Positions 7,850 to 15,326 of a stretch of 29,959 bases of DNA are shown in pieces. The position numbers were made by a program, and so were the translations under genes. Origin of the DNA: JAJZJT01 sp049964655. GTDB taxonomy: Bacteria > Actinomycetota > Acidimicrobiia > Acidimicrobiales > RAAP-2. Below the pieces are notes generated by a model. The model was not told the origin of the DNA. It saw only the letters and a program-made list of their open reading frames with translations, and did no database searches. The stretch's first letter is position 1. Each line of letters starts with the position of its first letter. The stretch spans positions 1 through 29,959 of the forward strand of contig JBMFXC010000027.1 of assembly GCA_049964655.1 (NCBI GenBank), in the 5' to 3' direction.

Positions 7850-9016
7850 TCAGTCTGCCTCGAGGACGTGGATGCCGATGAAGGCCGCGTCGGTCCCGAT
7901 GATGCCACCGGTGTTGGCGGCAACGGCGAGCCGGGGGCCGTCGATCTGTCGGGCGCCGGCCCGTCCGGTCAACTGATGGGTGAGCTCGACGACCTGGGCG
8001 ATGCCCGTCGCCCCGAGGGGGTGTCCCCGCCCGACCAGGCCGCCCGAGGTGTTGACGGTGATGCCACGGCCTCCGAGCGAGGTGTCACCGGCCAGGGTGG
8101 CCGGACCGGCGTCGCCTGGCTTGTAGAAGCCAAGCGACTCGAGCGCGTAGAGCTCCTCGGGGCTCGTGGCGTCATGCAGCTCGACGACGTCGACGTCGGC
8201 CGGGTCGACCCCGGCGTCCTCCCAGGCCGCCGCCGCTGCCTCGGCCAACCGGTCGTGGTAGTCGATGTCCCCGTTGCCGGATCGGATGGTGCTCGTCCGG
8301 ATGCGGGGCGCGCCGGCCGCTCGCCGAGGCGTCACCACTACGGCTGCTGCTCCGTCGGTGAACGACGAGCACATCAACCGGGTCAGCGGGGGCACGATCG
8401 AGGGCGACGCGAGGACCTCCTCGGCGGTCACCTCGCTCTGGAACTGCGCGTTCGGGTTGAGGGCCCCGTGGCGCCGGGCCTTGACGGTGGCGGCGGCGAA
8501 CTGCTCGAGGGTGGCGCCCCGTTCGTCCATCTGACGGCGGCACCAGGTGGCGTTGAGCGCCATGAGGACCGACCCGGAGGGGTTCTCCATCTCGGCGTGC
8601 ATGCGAACCCGCTCTACGAGCGGGACCCCGTCCTCGATGCCGGCGAGGGTGGCCGAGCGGTCCCCGGTCCACATCTTCTCGACGCCGACCGCCAGGACGG
8701 TCTTGGTGCCGGCCATCGCCGCCAGGGCGGCGACGTGGAGGGCCGAGGAGCCTCCGCCGCACGAGTTGTCGACGTTGACGATGCCGGCGTTGCGGAGACC
8801 GGCCTGACGAAGGAACGACTGGCCCCGGATGCAGCCCTGGTCGACCAGCCTGCCGGCGGTGGCGTTCCCGAAGACGACCAGGTCGACGGTGGCCGGGTCG
8901 ATGTCGGCGTCGGCCACGGCCTCGGCGACGACCTGGTGGGCCATCTCCTCGACGGTGCGATCGCGCCGGTTCATCGGCACGATCGCCGTGCCCGTGATGT
9001 AGGCGGTGCGTTCCAT
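7850..9016 (-). CDS. SCP-x-type thiolase (acetyl-CoA acetyltransferase family)
   Basis: Thiolase-fold enzyme of the lipid-transfer/SCP2-thiolase group, which in actinobacteria acts on branched or sterol-derived CoA thioesters. It has 388 residues. The nucleophile is Cys86 (VDNSCGGGSSAL); the distal active-site motifs are His281 (ELHDATSPEE, in place of the usual HDAF) and His332 (GRGHPLGATG). The classical second catalytic cysteine (CxG) is replaced by an NTGG segment, as in this subfamily. ATG9016 is preceded by AGAGGA at a suitable distance. The DUF35 OB-fold partner that often accompanies such thiolases is not found here. Its operon partner is a FabH-like synthase with 1 nt between them. 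Confidence 0.88.
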   Translation of the reverse strand: MERTAYITGTAIVPMNRRDRTVEEMAHQVVAEAVADADIDPATVDLVVFGNATAGRLVDQGCIRGQSFLRQAGLRNAGIVNVDNSCGGGSSALHVAALAAMAGTKTVLAVGVEKMWTGDRSATLAGIEDGVPLVERVRMHAEMENPSGSVLMALNATWCRRQMDERGATLEQFAAATVKARRHGALNPNAQFQSEVTAEEVLASPSIVPPLTRLMCSSFTDGAAAVVVTPRRAAGAPRIRTSTIRSGNGDIDYHDRLAEAAAAAWEDAGVDPADVDVVELHDATSPEELYALESLGFYKPGDAGPATLAGDTSLGGRGITVNTSGGLVGRGHPLGATGIAQVVELTHQLTGRAGARQIDGPRLAVAANTGGIIGTDAAFIGIHVLEAD

Positions 9017-9080
9017 GGTGTCCTCTGGGTCTCTGCCTGGAGCCGTGGATGGCTCCCGGGTGCGGGATGGGAGTGGGTCG

Positions 9081-9110
9081 GGCTGCGGTGGTGGCTGCGG
9101 TGGTGGCTGG
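9081..9110. repeat. 12-bp tandem repeat, about 2.5 copies
   Basis: The unit GGCTGCGGTGGT occurs at 9081-9092 and 9093-9104, then partially to 9110. It lies in the 128-nt spacer between the F420-type oxidoreductase and the thiolase. Confidence 0.7.
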
Positions 9111-9144
9111 TCGGCGGACGGAGACGGGGCGGGGCTCGGCGGGC

Positions 9145-10182
9145 TCAGCCGGTGGACCCGAGCGCGGCGAGCAGTGCGTAGAACTGAGACAGGGGACGAT
9201 CGTCGGTCACGTACACCGCCACGTGCTCGGCACCGGCCTGCCGATAGGCGTCGATGCGGGCAGCGACCGTCGACGCCGACCCTGCCGCGAGATGGTGGGC
9301 GAATGCCTTGGGGGGGAGCCCGTAGAGGGAGGACATCCACGAGAGCCCTCGTCGGCTCGCCTCGTCGGGGTCGTCGTCCACCGACACGAACAGGACCACC
9401 GAGGCGGTGACCGCACCGGTGGGCCGTCCGGCCCGGTCGATCTCCTTGGCGAGGCGCTCGAGGGCTGCTGCGTAGGTGTCGACATCGAGGAAGAGCGGCA
9501 TCCATCCGTCCGCCCGGGCGGCGGCGCGTCGCAGCGCCGCCTCGGACGAGCCACCCACCCACACCGGCACGGGCGGGGGAGAGGGGAGCTGGAGGTAGCG
9601 GGCGGGGCCGTCGCCGGCGACGTCCCCGACGGTGGCGTTATCGGCGCTCTGCCACGAACGGTGCAGGGCCTCGATGCCTTCGTCGAGTTGACGACCACGC
9701 TGCCGGTAGTCGACTCCGGCCTGTTCGTACTCACCGGGGTGGCTCCCGACGCCGACGCCGAGGACGACGCGCCCCCCGGTGGCCAACTGCAACGAGGCTG
9801 CCTGCTTGGCCACCACGGTCGGGTTGCGGAGGGGGAGCTGGACGACCGACGTGCCCACGACCGCCCTTCGGGTCGCCATGGCGGCCACGGTGAGCGCGGT
9901 CATGCACTCGAGGACCGGGCGGTGCCAGAAGACGTGGTCGCACACCCACAGCGCCGAGGCACCGGCGTCCTCGGCGGCCTTGGCGGTCGCCGTCAGGTCG
10001 GCGAACGGGCCAGCGTCAGCGTCGGGATCGATGGTGGGATCGATGGTGGGATCGGCACAATTCGTACCAATGGTGGCACTGGTGGACGCCGCACCTTGCC
10101 AGCTGGCGGTTCCGTCCTGGGTGATGGTCGGGAGGATGAGCCCGACCGCCCCCAGTGGGGCAACTGGTCGCACCATGGGCAC
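9145..10182 (-). CDS. LLM-class F420-dependent oxidoreductase
   Basis: TIM-barrel flavin/deazaflavin-dependent oxidoreductase of the luciferase-like monooxygenase family (345 residues). Family segments visible are ASALWVCDHVFWHRP, TRRAVVGTSVVQLPLRNP, LGVGVGSHPGEYEQAGVDY and PVWVGGSSEAALRRAA, typical of the actinobacterial F420-dependent members. The substrate is unknown. The start is GTG10182 or ATG10176, two codons apart in frame. The N-terminal strand (GLILPTITQDG) is separated from the rest by a low-complexity stretch (about residues 30-57) that includes a 12-bp tandem repeat encoding DPTI units, probably a loop expansion. It is upstream of and codirectional with the thiolase-fabH genes. 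Confidence 0.85.
   Translation of the reverse strand: MPMVRPVAPLGAVGLILPTITQDGTASWQGAASTSATIGTNCADPTIDPTIDPDADAGPFADLTATAKAAEDAGASALWVCDHVFWHRPVLECMTALTVAAMATRRAVVGTSVVQLPLRNPTVVAKQAASLQLATGGRVVLGVGVGSHPGEYEQAGVDYRQRGRQLDEGIEALHRSWQSADNATVGDVAGDGPARYLQLPSPPPVPVWVGGSSEAALRRAAARADGWMPLFLDVDTYAAALERLAKEIDRAGRPTGAVTASVVLFVSVDDDPDEASRRGLSWMSSLYGLPPKAFAHHLAAGSASTVAARIDAYRQAGAEHVAVYVTDDRPLSQFYALLAALGSTG
10024..10055. repeat. 12-bp tandem repeat inside the F420-type oxidoreductase gene
   Basis: The unit GGGATCGATGGT is repeated at 10024-10035 and 10036-10047, with a partial third copy. On the minus strand it encodes the tetrapeptide DPTI twice. The unit is a multiple of three, so copy-number change keeps the reading frame. 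Confidence 0.85.
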
Positions 10183-10243
10183 CGCTCATGCTAGCCGGGG
10201 TGCCGGTGCGCTGCGAGGCACCCGCGTCGGGCTCGTCCACTGC

Positions 10244-10312
10244 GGGCTGGGACCGGGGAGAGGCACGGGCTGGGACCGGGGAGAGGCACGGGCTGGGACC
10301 GGGGAGAGGCAC
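10244..10312. repeat. 23-bp tandem repeat, three perfect copies
   Basis: Perfect copies at 10244-10266, 10267-10289 and 10290-10312; the unit begins GGGCTGGGAC and ends GAGAGGCAC. It lies in the 230-nt region between the divergent oxidoreductase (-) and NifU-domain (+) genes. It shares the G-rich GGGCTGGG core with the 22-bp array at 1-76. It may sit in the promoter region of either gene. Confidence 0.95.
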
Positions 10313-10412
10313 GGGTCGCGAACGGGTTCGGAACGGGGCCGGTACGCTCGTGCGCAAAGCACTGGCGGCCACATCCGGGTGGCCGGTGAGGGCGCGAGCG
10401 AGGAAGAGACGA

Positions 10413-10796
10413 GTGGGCGACGAGCGCGATGCCTCCGGGCCAGCAACCGAGGGAACCGAGGGAACCGAGGGAACCGAGGGGCTCTCCGACGACGAACGTG
10501 CTTCCCGACTAGCCGACCTCACGGCCCTCATCGAGCTGATGCGTCCGGCCGTCCAAGCCGACGGCGGAGACCTCGTGCTGCTCGGTGCCGATGTTGAGTC
10601 CGGAGTGGTCGACGTGCAGCTCCAAGGGGCGTGCAGCTCGTGCGCCATCAGCGCGTCGACGCTCCAAGGCGGCGTAGAGCGCATCCTGACCGGGCGCCTC
10701 GACTGGGTCACCGAGGTGCGAGGCGGTGTCGACGAGTCGATGGACCCCTTCGCCGCCGATGCTCTCGGCCGTGGAGGCTACGTCCCGAGCTTCTGA
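10413..10796 (+). CDS. NifU C-terminal-domain (Nfu-type) Fe-S scaffold or carrier protein
   Basis: Small 127-residue protein with one NifU C-terminal domain, which binds and transfers Fe-S clusters to target enzymes. The domain runs from about residue 32 (LADLTALIELMRPAVQADGG) to 108 and holds the conserved CxxC cluster ligands Cys74 and Cys77 (GACSSCAIS). The N-terminus is a short low-complexity tract with a TEG repeat. GTG10413 is preceded by AGGAAGAG at good spacing; an open frame continues upstream through the 23-bp array, but that part looks non-coding. No suf genes are adjacent. The stop is 17 nt from the convergent acyl-CoA dehydrogenase. Confidence 0.88.
   Translation: MGDERDASGPATEGTEGTEGTEGLSDDERASRLADLTALIELMRPAVQADGGDLVLLGADVESGVVDVQLQGACSSCAISASTLQGGVERILTGRLDWVTEVRGGVDESMDPFAADALGRGGYVPSF
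10445..10480. repeat. 9-bp tandem repeat in the NifU-domain gene
   Basis: Four perfect copies of AACCGAGGG. In frame this gives a repeated Thr-Glu-Gly tripeptide in the N-terminal tail. The unit length is a multiple of three. Confidence 0.95.
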
Positions 10797-10813
10797 GCCA
10801 GGGACGCTCGGGC

Positions 10814-12037
10814 TCAGACTGGCTTTGGCTCCTTGGGAAGCCCGAGGACGCGTTCGCCCACGATGTTGCGCTGGATCTCTGCCGTTCCGCCCCAGATCGT
10901 CTCGGACCTCGAGAAGAAGAACGACGCCTGCAGGTCACTGACCGGGTAGTCGGTGCGCCCCCGCTGGATCCGCGAGTCGCCCTCGTCGGTGATCTCGCCC
11001 GTGAGGATCTGGCCGTCGAGGCCGAGGATGTCGATGGCCAGCTCCATGGTCTCGCGGTGGTGCTCGGACCAGAACATCTTGTTGCAGGCACCGAGCGCCG
11101 CCATGTGGTGCGTCCCGTTGAGAGCGTCGGTGAGCGACCGGTAGCCGTTGATCTCCATGATCTTCACCTTGGTCCAGGCCCGGGCGAGCCGCTGGCGGAC
11201 CAGTGGGTCCTGCGCTTTCCCGTTGGAGCGCGCCGCGTCGATGATCTCTTCGAGCTCGCGTAGGAAGCGCCGGTGGCCGGTCGTCGTCGACGAGCCCCGC
11301 TCGAAGCCGAGCGTGGTCATGGCTACTTTCCAGCCGTTGTTCACGCCACCGACGACGTTGGCCGCCGGGCACCGGGCATTGGTGAAGAAGACTTCGTTGA
11401 AGTCTGCGCTGCCGTCGACCTGGGCGATCGGCCGAACCTCGATGCCAGGCTGCTTCATGGGGACGAGCAGGTAGGAGATCCCGGCGTGCTTGGGAGCATC
11501 GGGGTCGGTGCGGGCCAGGAGGAAGATGTAGTCGGCGAACTGGGCCTGGGTCGTCCAGACCTTCTGGCCGTTGATCACCCACTCGTCGCCGTCGAGCTCG
11601 GCACGCGTCTTGAGCGAGGCGAGGTCGCTGCCGGCTTCCGGCTCGGAGAACCCCTGGCACCAGGCGATGGTCCCGTTGAGGATCCCGGGGATGAACTGCT
11701 GCTTCTGCTCCTCGGTCCCCCACTGCAGGATCGTCGGCCCGACCAGCGTGTCTCCGAAGAAGTCGGCCCGGAGCGGTGCCTCGGCCCGGGCGAACTCCTC
11801 GTTGAGGACAACGGACTCCATGAGCGAGAGCCCCTTGCCGCCGTACTCCTTGGGCCACGAGGCGCAGATCCACCCGCCCTCGAAGAGCTTCTTCGTCCAC
11901 TCGTGGTTGAAGGCCCGACGCTCCTCGCTGGTCATCGAGAAGCCAGGCGTGCCCCATCCCTTGGGCAGGTTGGCCTCGAGCCAGCTGCGGATCTCGGAGC
12001 GGAACGCCTCGGCTTCCGGCGGGTAGGTGAGGTCCAT
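10814..12037 (-). CDS. Acyl-CoA dehydrogenase (FadE-like)
   Basis: FAD enzyme that oxidises acyl-CoA to 2-enoyl-CoA (407 residues). Visible motifs are the FAD/substrate segment WCQGFSEPEAGSDLASL (126-142), VINGQKVWTT, the middle beta-domain, and the C-terminal helix motif IWGGTAEIQRNIVGERVLGLP. The position that holds the catalytic Glu in medium-chain enzymes (YEGT) is Gly here (WGGT). Glu246 in TTLGFERGS is at about the place where isovaleryl- and long-chain-type enzymes carry their base, so activity may be retained; alternatively the protein pairs with a second subunit, as in some mycobacterial sterol-degrading FadE pairs. ATG12037 lies 8 nt from a -10-like TAATGT. It stands alone between convergent and codirectional neighbours. 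Confidence 0.92.
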   Translation of the reverse strand: MDLTYPPEAEAFRSEIRSWLEANLPKGWGTPGFSMTSEERRAFNHEWTKKLFEGGWICASWPKEYGGKGLSLMESVVLNEEFARAEAPLRADFFGDTLVGPTILQWGTEEQKQQFIPGILNGTIAWCQGFSEPEAGSDLASLKTRAELDGDEWVINGQKVWTTQAQFADYIFLLARTDPDAPKHAGISYLLVPMKQPGIEVRPIAQVDGSADFNEVFFTNARCPAANVVGGVNNGWKVAMTTLGFERGSSTTTGHRRFLRELEEIIDAARSNGKAQDPLVRQRLARAWTKVKIMEINGYRSLTDALNGTHHMAALGACNKMFWSEHHRETMELAIDILGLDGQILTGEITDEGDSRIQRGRTDYPVSDLQASFFFSRSETIWGGTAEIQRNIVGERVLGLPKEPKPV

Positions 12038-12044
12038 GGCGCTG

Positions 12045-12050
12045 ACATTA
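12045..12050 (-). promoter_or_regulatory. Putative -10 box (TAATGT) of the acyl-CoA dehydrogenase gene
   Basis: On the minus strand TAATGT ends 8 nt before ATG12037, with no Shine-Dalgarno in between, consistent with a leaderless transcript. Motif and spacing only. Confidence 0.45.
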
Positions 12051-12098
12051 CCGACCGGTGACCACCGCTGGCGAGCCGACGGTGGCGGATGGGAGCGG

Positions 12099-12118
12099 CC
12101 GGGGCGCCAGCCCCCCGG
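12099..12118 (-). terminator. Possible hairpin after the NRAMP-like gene
   Basis: CCGGGG at 12099-12104 pairs perfectly with CCCCGG at 12113-12118 around an 8-nt loop, starting directly after the NRAMP-like stop codon on the minus strand. No U-tract follows, so terminator function is uncertain. Confidence 0.3.
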
Positions 12119-13840
12119 TCATCCTCCGCCGAGCCGGACGGCCTTGACGACGAGGAGGACGATCGACAGCACCAGATAGGCCCGCAAGGCCAGGATCCCG
12201 GCCCGGAGACCTGGCGACCACGCCACCGGTTTGAGCAGGGTGAGGGGGGGCATGCGCCAGGTCAGCTTGTCAGCCCGACTGAGGGGAGGGGGCGCCGGTG
12301 GGCGCGGCCGGCCGCCCCGACGGGCCAGCACCTCGAGGGTGGCGAAGACTGCCAGTCCACCGATGCCCAGGGCGCCGGCCAGCCAGAGGGTGACCGCGGT
12401 CACGTCGATCGACGGGAAGAGAGTGGTGATCATGAGCGTGCCTGACAAAACCAGCAGCACCCCCACGATGAGGACGGCGACCACGTTGAGCCACCGCTGG
12501 TTGACCCAGGGGCCGAGCACCTCCCGGTCGTTGCACAGCAGCAGCAGGAAGACGCTGGCGGATGGGAGCAGGATGCCGGCAAGCGCCTGGACGCTGGTGG
12601 TGATGAGCCCGAGCGGGGCATGGGGGATGAGGACGATCCCGGCGGCGACGACGACCATGGTCAGGTAAGAGAGGTAGAAGGGCCGGGCTTCGCGAAACCC
12701 ACGGTGGAGGGAGTGGCGGATGCCGAAGACGTCGCCGAAGGCATAGCTCGTCGACAGGGTGACTGCCGCGGCACCGAGCACGCTCGCGTCGAAGAGGACG
12801 ATGGCGAAGATGGCGCCGAGACCGCCGCTCCGCTGGGCTAAGAGGTGGGCGACCTCTCCGGCGTTGGTGAAGTGGCCGAAGGTGTGCGTGCTCCGCGCTG
12901 CGTAGTCGGCCGCCACCATCAGGGCGGCGGCGCCGGCCACCACCACGAACGAGCCGAGGACGGTGTCCACTCGTTCGTAGCTGATGAAGCGGGGGGTGAT
13001 GCGCTTGTCGACGATGTTCGACTGCTGGAAGAAGAGCTGCCAGGGAGCGACCGTCGTGCCCACGATGGCGATGATGAGCAGGACCGCCGACGAGCTGACC
13101 CCTCCGTGGATGGACGGGATGACGAAGTTGCGGCCGATGGTCCCCCAGCGGGGATGCGAGAGGAAGAACAGCGGGACCTGGAGGGCGCCGACGGCGATGA
13201 AGATGAACATGGCCCGCTCCCACCGCCGGAAGCTTCCCGACGCGGTGATCGCCACCAGGGCGACGGCGGCGACGGGAACGGCAACGAAGGGCGTGATGCC
13301 GGCGAACGAAGCGGCCAGGGAGATGCCGATGAACTCGGTGACGATGGTGAGGAAGTTGAGGAGGAAGAGGTCGCCCACGCTGAACCAGCCCCACCCGCGG
13401 CCGAAGCGCTCGTTGATGAGGCGCGCGTGACCGACGCCGGTCACTGCTCCCAGCCGGACCACCATCTCTTGGTTGACGATGAGGACGGGGATGAGCAGGA
13501 GGAGCGTCCACAGCAGGCTCGTATGGAAGTCCTGCCCGGCCTGGGCGTAGGTCGAGACGCCGCCGGCGTCGTTGTCTCCCACCATGACGATGATCCCGGG
13601 GCCCACGATGGCGGCCAGGGTGACCAGTCGCTGTCGCCAGGTGTGACGCTCGCCGATGTCGCCGACGGCGATGCGCCCGAGAGCCCCCTCGATGTCGCCG
13701 AGATGAGCTTCGTCGAGGACGGCCGACGGCCGTCCGCCGTCCTCGGGCGGAGGTGCCCCGGTCCGCTCGCCCATGGCGCCACTGGTGGCGTCGGGTGCAG
13801 GAGCGGCCTCGTCGGGACGCCGATCGACGGGAGGCTCCAC
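12119..13840 (-). CDS. NRAMP-related divalent metal transporter, probably Mg2+/Mn2+
   Basis: Inner-membrane protein (573 residues) of the SLC11/NRAMP superfamily with about 11 membrane helices after an 70-residue hydrophilic N-terminus. The family's helix-1 DPGN motif is replaced by GDNDAGGVSTY (Asp89, Asn90, Asp91), and the helix-6 MPH motif by TTVAPWQLFFQQS (residues 262-274), so the methionine that selects soft transition metals is missing (Ala at that place). Loss of this Met is a feature of NRAMP-related magnesium transporters. The upstream gene, 6 nt away, encodes an MgtE-type sensor, which supports magnesium. GTG13840 is chosen for that spacing; ATG13774 is an alternative start, also without a Shine-Dalgarno. 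Manganese cannot be excluded. Confidence 0.85.
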   Translation of the reverse strand: MEPPVDRRPDEAAPAPDATSGAMGERTGAPPPEDGGRPSAVLDEAHLGDIEGALGRIAVGDIGERHTWRQRLVTLAAIVGPGIIVMVGDNDAGGVSTYAQAGQDFHTSLLWTLLLLIPVLIVNQEMVVRLGAVTGVGHARLINERFGRGWGWFSVGDLFLLNFLTIVTEFIGISLAASFAGITPFVAVPVAAVALVAITASGSFRRWERAMFIFIAVGALQVPLFFLSHPRWGTIGRNFVIPSIHGGVSSSAVLLIIAIVGTTVAPWQLFFQQSNIVDKRITPRFISYERVDTVLGSFVVVAGAAALMVAADYAARSTHTFGHFTNAGEVAHLLAQRSGGLGAIFAIVLFDASVLGAAAVTLSTSYAFGDVFGIRHSLHRGFREARPFYLSYLTMVVVAAGIVLIPHAPLGLITTSVQALAGILLPSASVFLLLLCNDREVLGPWVNQRWLNVVAVLIVGVLLVLSGTLMITTLFPSIDVTAVTLWLAGALGIGGLAVFATLEVLARRGGRPRPPAPPPLSRADKLTWRMPPLTLLKPVAWSPGLRAGILALRAYLVLSIVLLVVKAVRLGGG

Positions 13841-13846
13841 CGCCCG

Positions 13847-15124
13847 CTAGCTCGCCGACGTCGATCCGGCGGCCCGCGCGTCGCCTCCCTCGGGGCTGTC
13901 GGGATGCGGAGGCGGCTCCCGGCGGCGCCAGTCGTCCGGGATGGTCGCCTCGAGGATGTCGTCGACCGTGATGACCCCGATCAGACGGTTGTCGTCGTCG
14001 ACGACCGGCACGGTCATCAGGTTGTAGTCGGCCATCAGCAACGCCACGTCGACGACGTCGGTATCGGGCGTCACCCGCACCGGGTCGGCGTCGGCCACCT
14101 CGGCGAGCGTGCAGTCGCCCGTCGCCTGGAGGAGCCCGATGACCGTCACCGTCCCGATCAGCCGGCGGACCTCGTCGACGACGTGCATGGTCAACAGCGC
14201 CTCGGGTTGGACCCGCTCGGCGTCGCGGATGCGCTGTACGGCAACCTCGACCGTCTCGTCGGGAGGCCCGGTGAGGAACTCGATGCCCATGATCCCCCCG
14301 GCGCTCGTGGCGTTGAACCCGAGCAGCGTCAGGATGCGGGCACGGGCGGCGAGGGGCAGGGCGTCGAGCACCGCCTGGCGCCGGCTCTGGGGAAGGTCGG
14401 TGAGCGCGTCGGCTGCGTCGTCGGCGCGCATGTGGGCGAGCACCTCCGCCACCTCGCCGTCGCTCTTGTCGCCGAAGAGCCTTGCCGCCAGGTCGGGGTT
14501 GAGCTCTTCGAAAACGTCGGCCTCGAGCTCGGGGTCGGCGTGGACGACATCGAGGATCTCCTCGCCCTCCTGACGGGAGGCGTCCTCGATGAGGTTGGCG
14601 ATCTGCGCCGGCTTCAGACGCCGCACCCGGCCGAAGGGGGCGCGCACCAGTGCGCTCGGGGTGTGGCCGACGAGGGGCTCGAACGCCTTCCAGTCGCGGC
14701 AGGGGTGCCCGCCTGGGGTGCGCAGGAGCCCGAAGAGCCGGGCCGGCCGACGGGTATCGAGGCACGAGACGACCCAGCCCTCCTCGCTGGGCCGGAGCTC
14801 GATGTCCCAGGCGCGCACCAGCTCGGCGTCGGCGACGTCGATCAGCCGGTGGCCGAGGATGTCTTCGCGCAGGAGGACCTCGCCGTCGCGACGCTCGAAG
14901 CTCCTGAGGTCGACCCGGGCGCGAGGCAGCAGCATGTTGCCGGTCCGCAGCTCGGCGATCTCGCCGACGGGAATGAAGACGCGGCGCTTGCCGACCCGGG
15001 CCACCAGCCCGGTGACCAGCGGGTAGTCGCCGCCTCGGAGCCGCACGATCAGGTCGTCGACCTTGCCGACGGCCTCACCGGTGGAGGACAGCAACGGGCA
15101 TCCGAGCAGCCCGGCCAGGTGCAT
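13847..15124 (-). CDS. Soluble PRC-barrel / MgtE-N / twin-CBS regulatory protein
   Basis: A 425-residue cytoplasmic protein with the regulatory half of an MgtE magnesium channel but no membrane domain. In order: a PRC-barrel-like N-terminus (about 5-75) and a second related segment (80-140); the MgtE N-domain superhelix (about 170-265, with EELNPDLAARLF and VLAHMRADDAADALTDLP); then a CBS pair (about 278-335 and 340-397), introduced by SAGGIMGIEF, the MgtE linker motif, and ending in LIGVITVDDILEATIPDDW. In MgtE these domains bind Mg2+ and close the channel. Here the next gene is an NRAMP-like transporter, 6 nt downstream, which the protein probably senses for. The acidic/Pro tail is disordered. 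ATG15124 lies 7 nt after a -10-like TAGGGT. Confidence 0.9.
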   Translation of the reverse strand: MHLAGLLGCPLLSSTGEAVGKVDDLIVRLRGGDYPLVTGLVARVGKRRVFIPVGEIAELRTGNMLLPRARVDLRSFERRDGEVLLREDILGHRLIDVADAELVRAWDIELRPSEEGWVVSCLDTRRPARLFGLLRTPGGHPCRDWKAFEPLVGHTPSALVRAPFGRVRRLKPAQIANLIEDASRQEGEEILDVVHADPELEADVFEELNPDLAARLFGDKSDGEVAEVLAHMRADDAADALTDLPQSRRQAVLDALPLAARARILTLLGFNATSAGGIMGIEFLTGPPDETVEVAVQRIRDAERVQPEALLTMHVVDEVRRLIGTVTVIGLLQATGDCTLAEVADADPVRVTPDTDVVDVALLMADYNLMTVPVVDDDNRLIGVITVDDILEATIPDDWRRREPPPHPDSPEGGDARAAGSTSAS

Positions 15125-15130
15125 GCGCGT

Positions 15131-15136
15131 ACCCTA
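15131..15136 (-). promoter_or_regulatory. Putative -10 box (TAGGGT) of the MgtE-N/NRAMP operon
   Basis: On the minus strand TAGGGT ends 7 nt before ATG15124, with no Shine-Dalgarno. The same 7-nt spacing occurs at other promoters in this window. No clear Mg2+ riboswitch (M-box or ykoK-like) can be recognised, and a leaderless message would leave no room for one. Confidence 0.5.
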
Positions 15137-15326
15137 CAACGGGCAGGACGTCACGAACGGGTGAACGGACCCTGACCACTCGGTGACCGGTGACGAGCGC
15201 ACGGCGCTGTCCTGGTAGACGCCGCGGCCGCCGTGCAGCGACGGGTAGAACTGGCCGACGGTTTGCGCGAGCAGACCTCGGCGGGGGAGGCTTGCGTTCT
15301 TATGCGCGCGTCGTCACGGGGTAGCG

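Noticed and set aside
7851..7923. Longer N-terminus for the FabH-like gene
   Set aside because: The extra 25 residues overlap the end of the thiolase gene and are not part of KAS III; ATG7848 fits.
10155..10412. N-terminal extension of the NifU-domain protein through the 23-bp array
   Set aside because: Arg/Gly-rich repeat translation; GTG10413 has a good Shine-Dalgarno and leaves a normal-sized domain.
12845..15175. Long plus-strand open frame opposite the NRAMP-like and MgtE-N genes
   Set aside because: It is a high-GC shadow frame: low-complexity Gly/Asp/Arg-rich translation with no domain, fully antisense to two genes with clear motifs.
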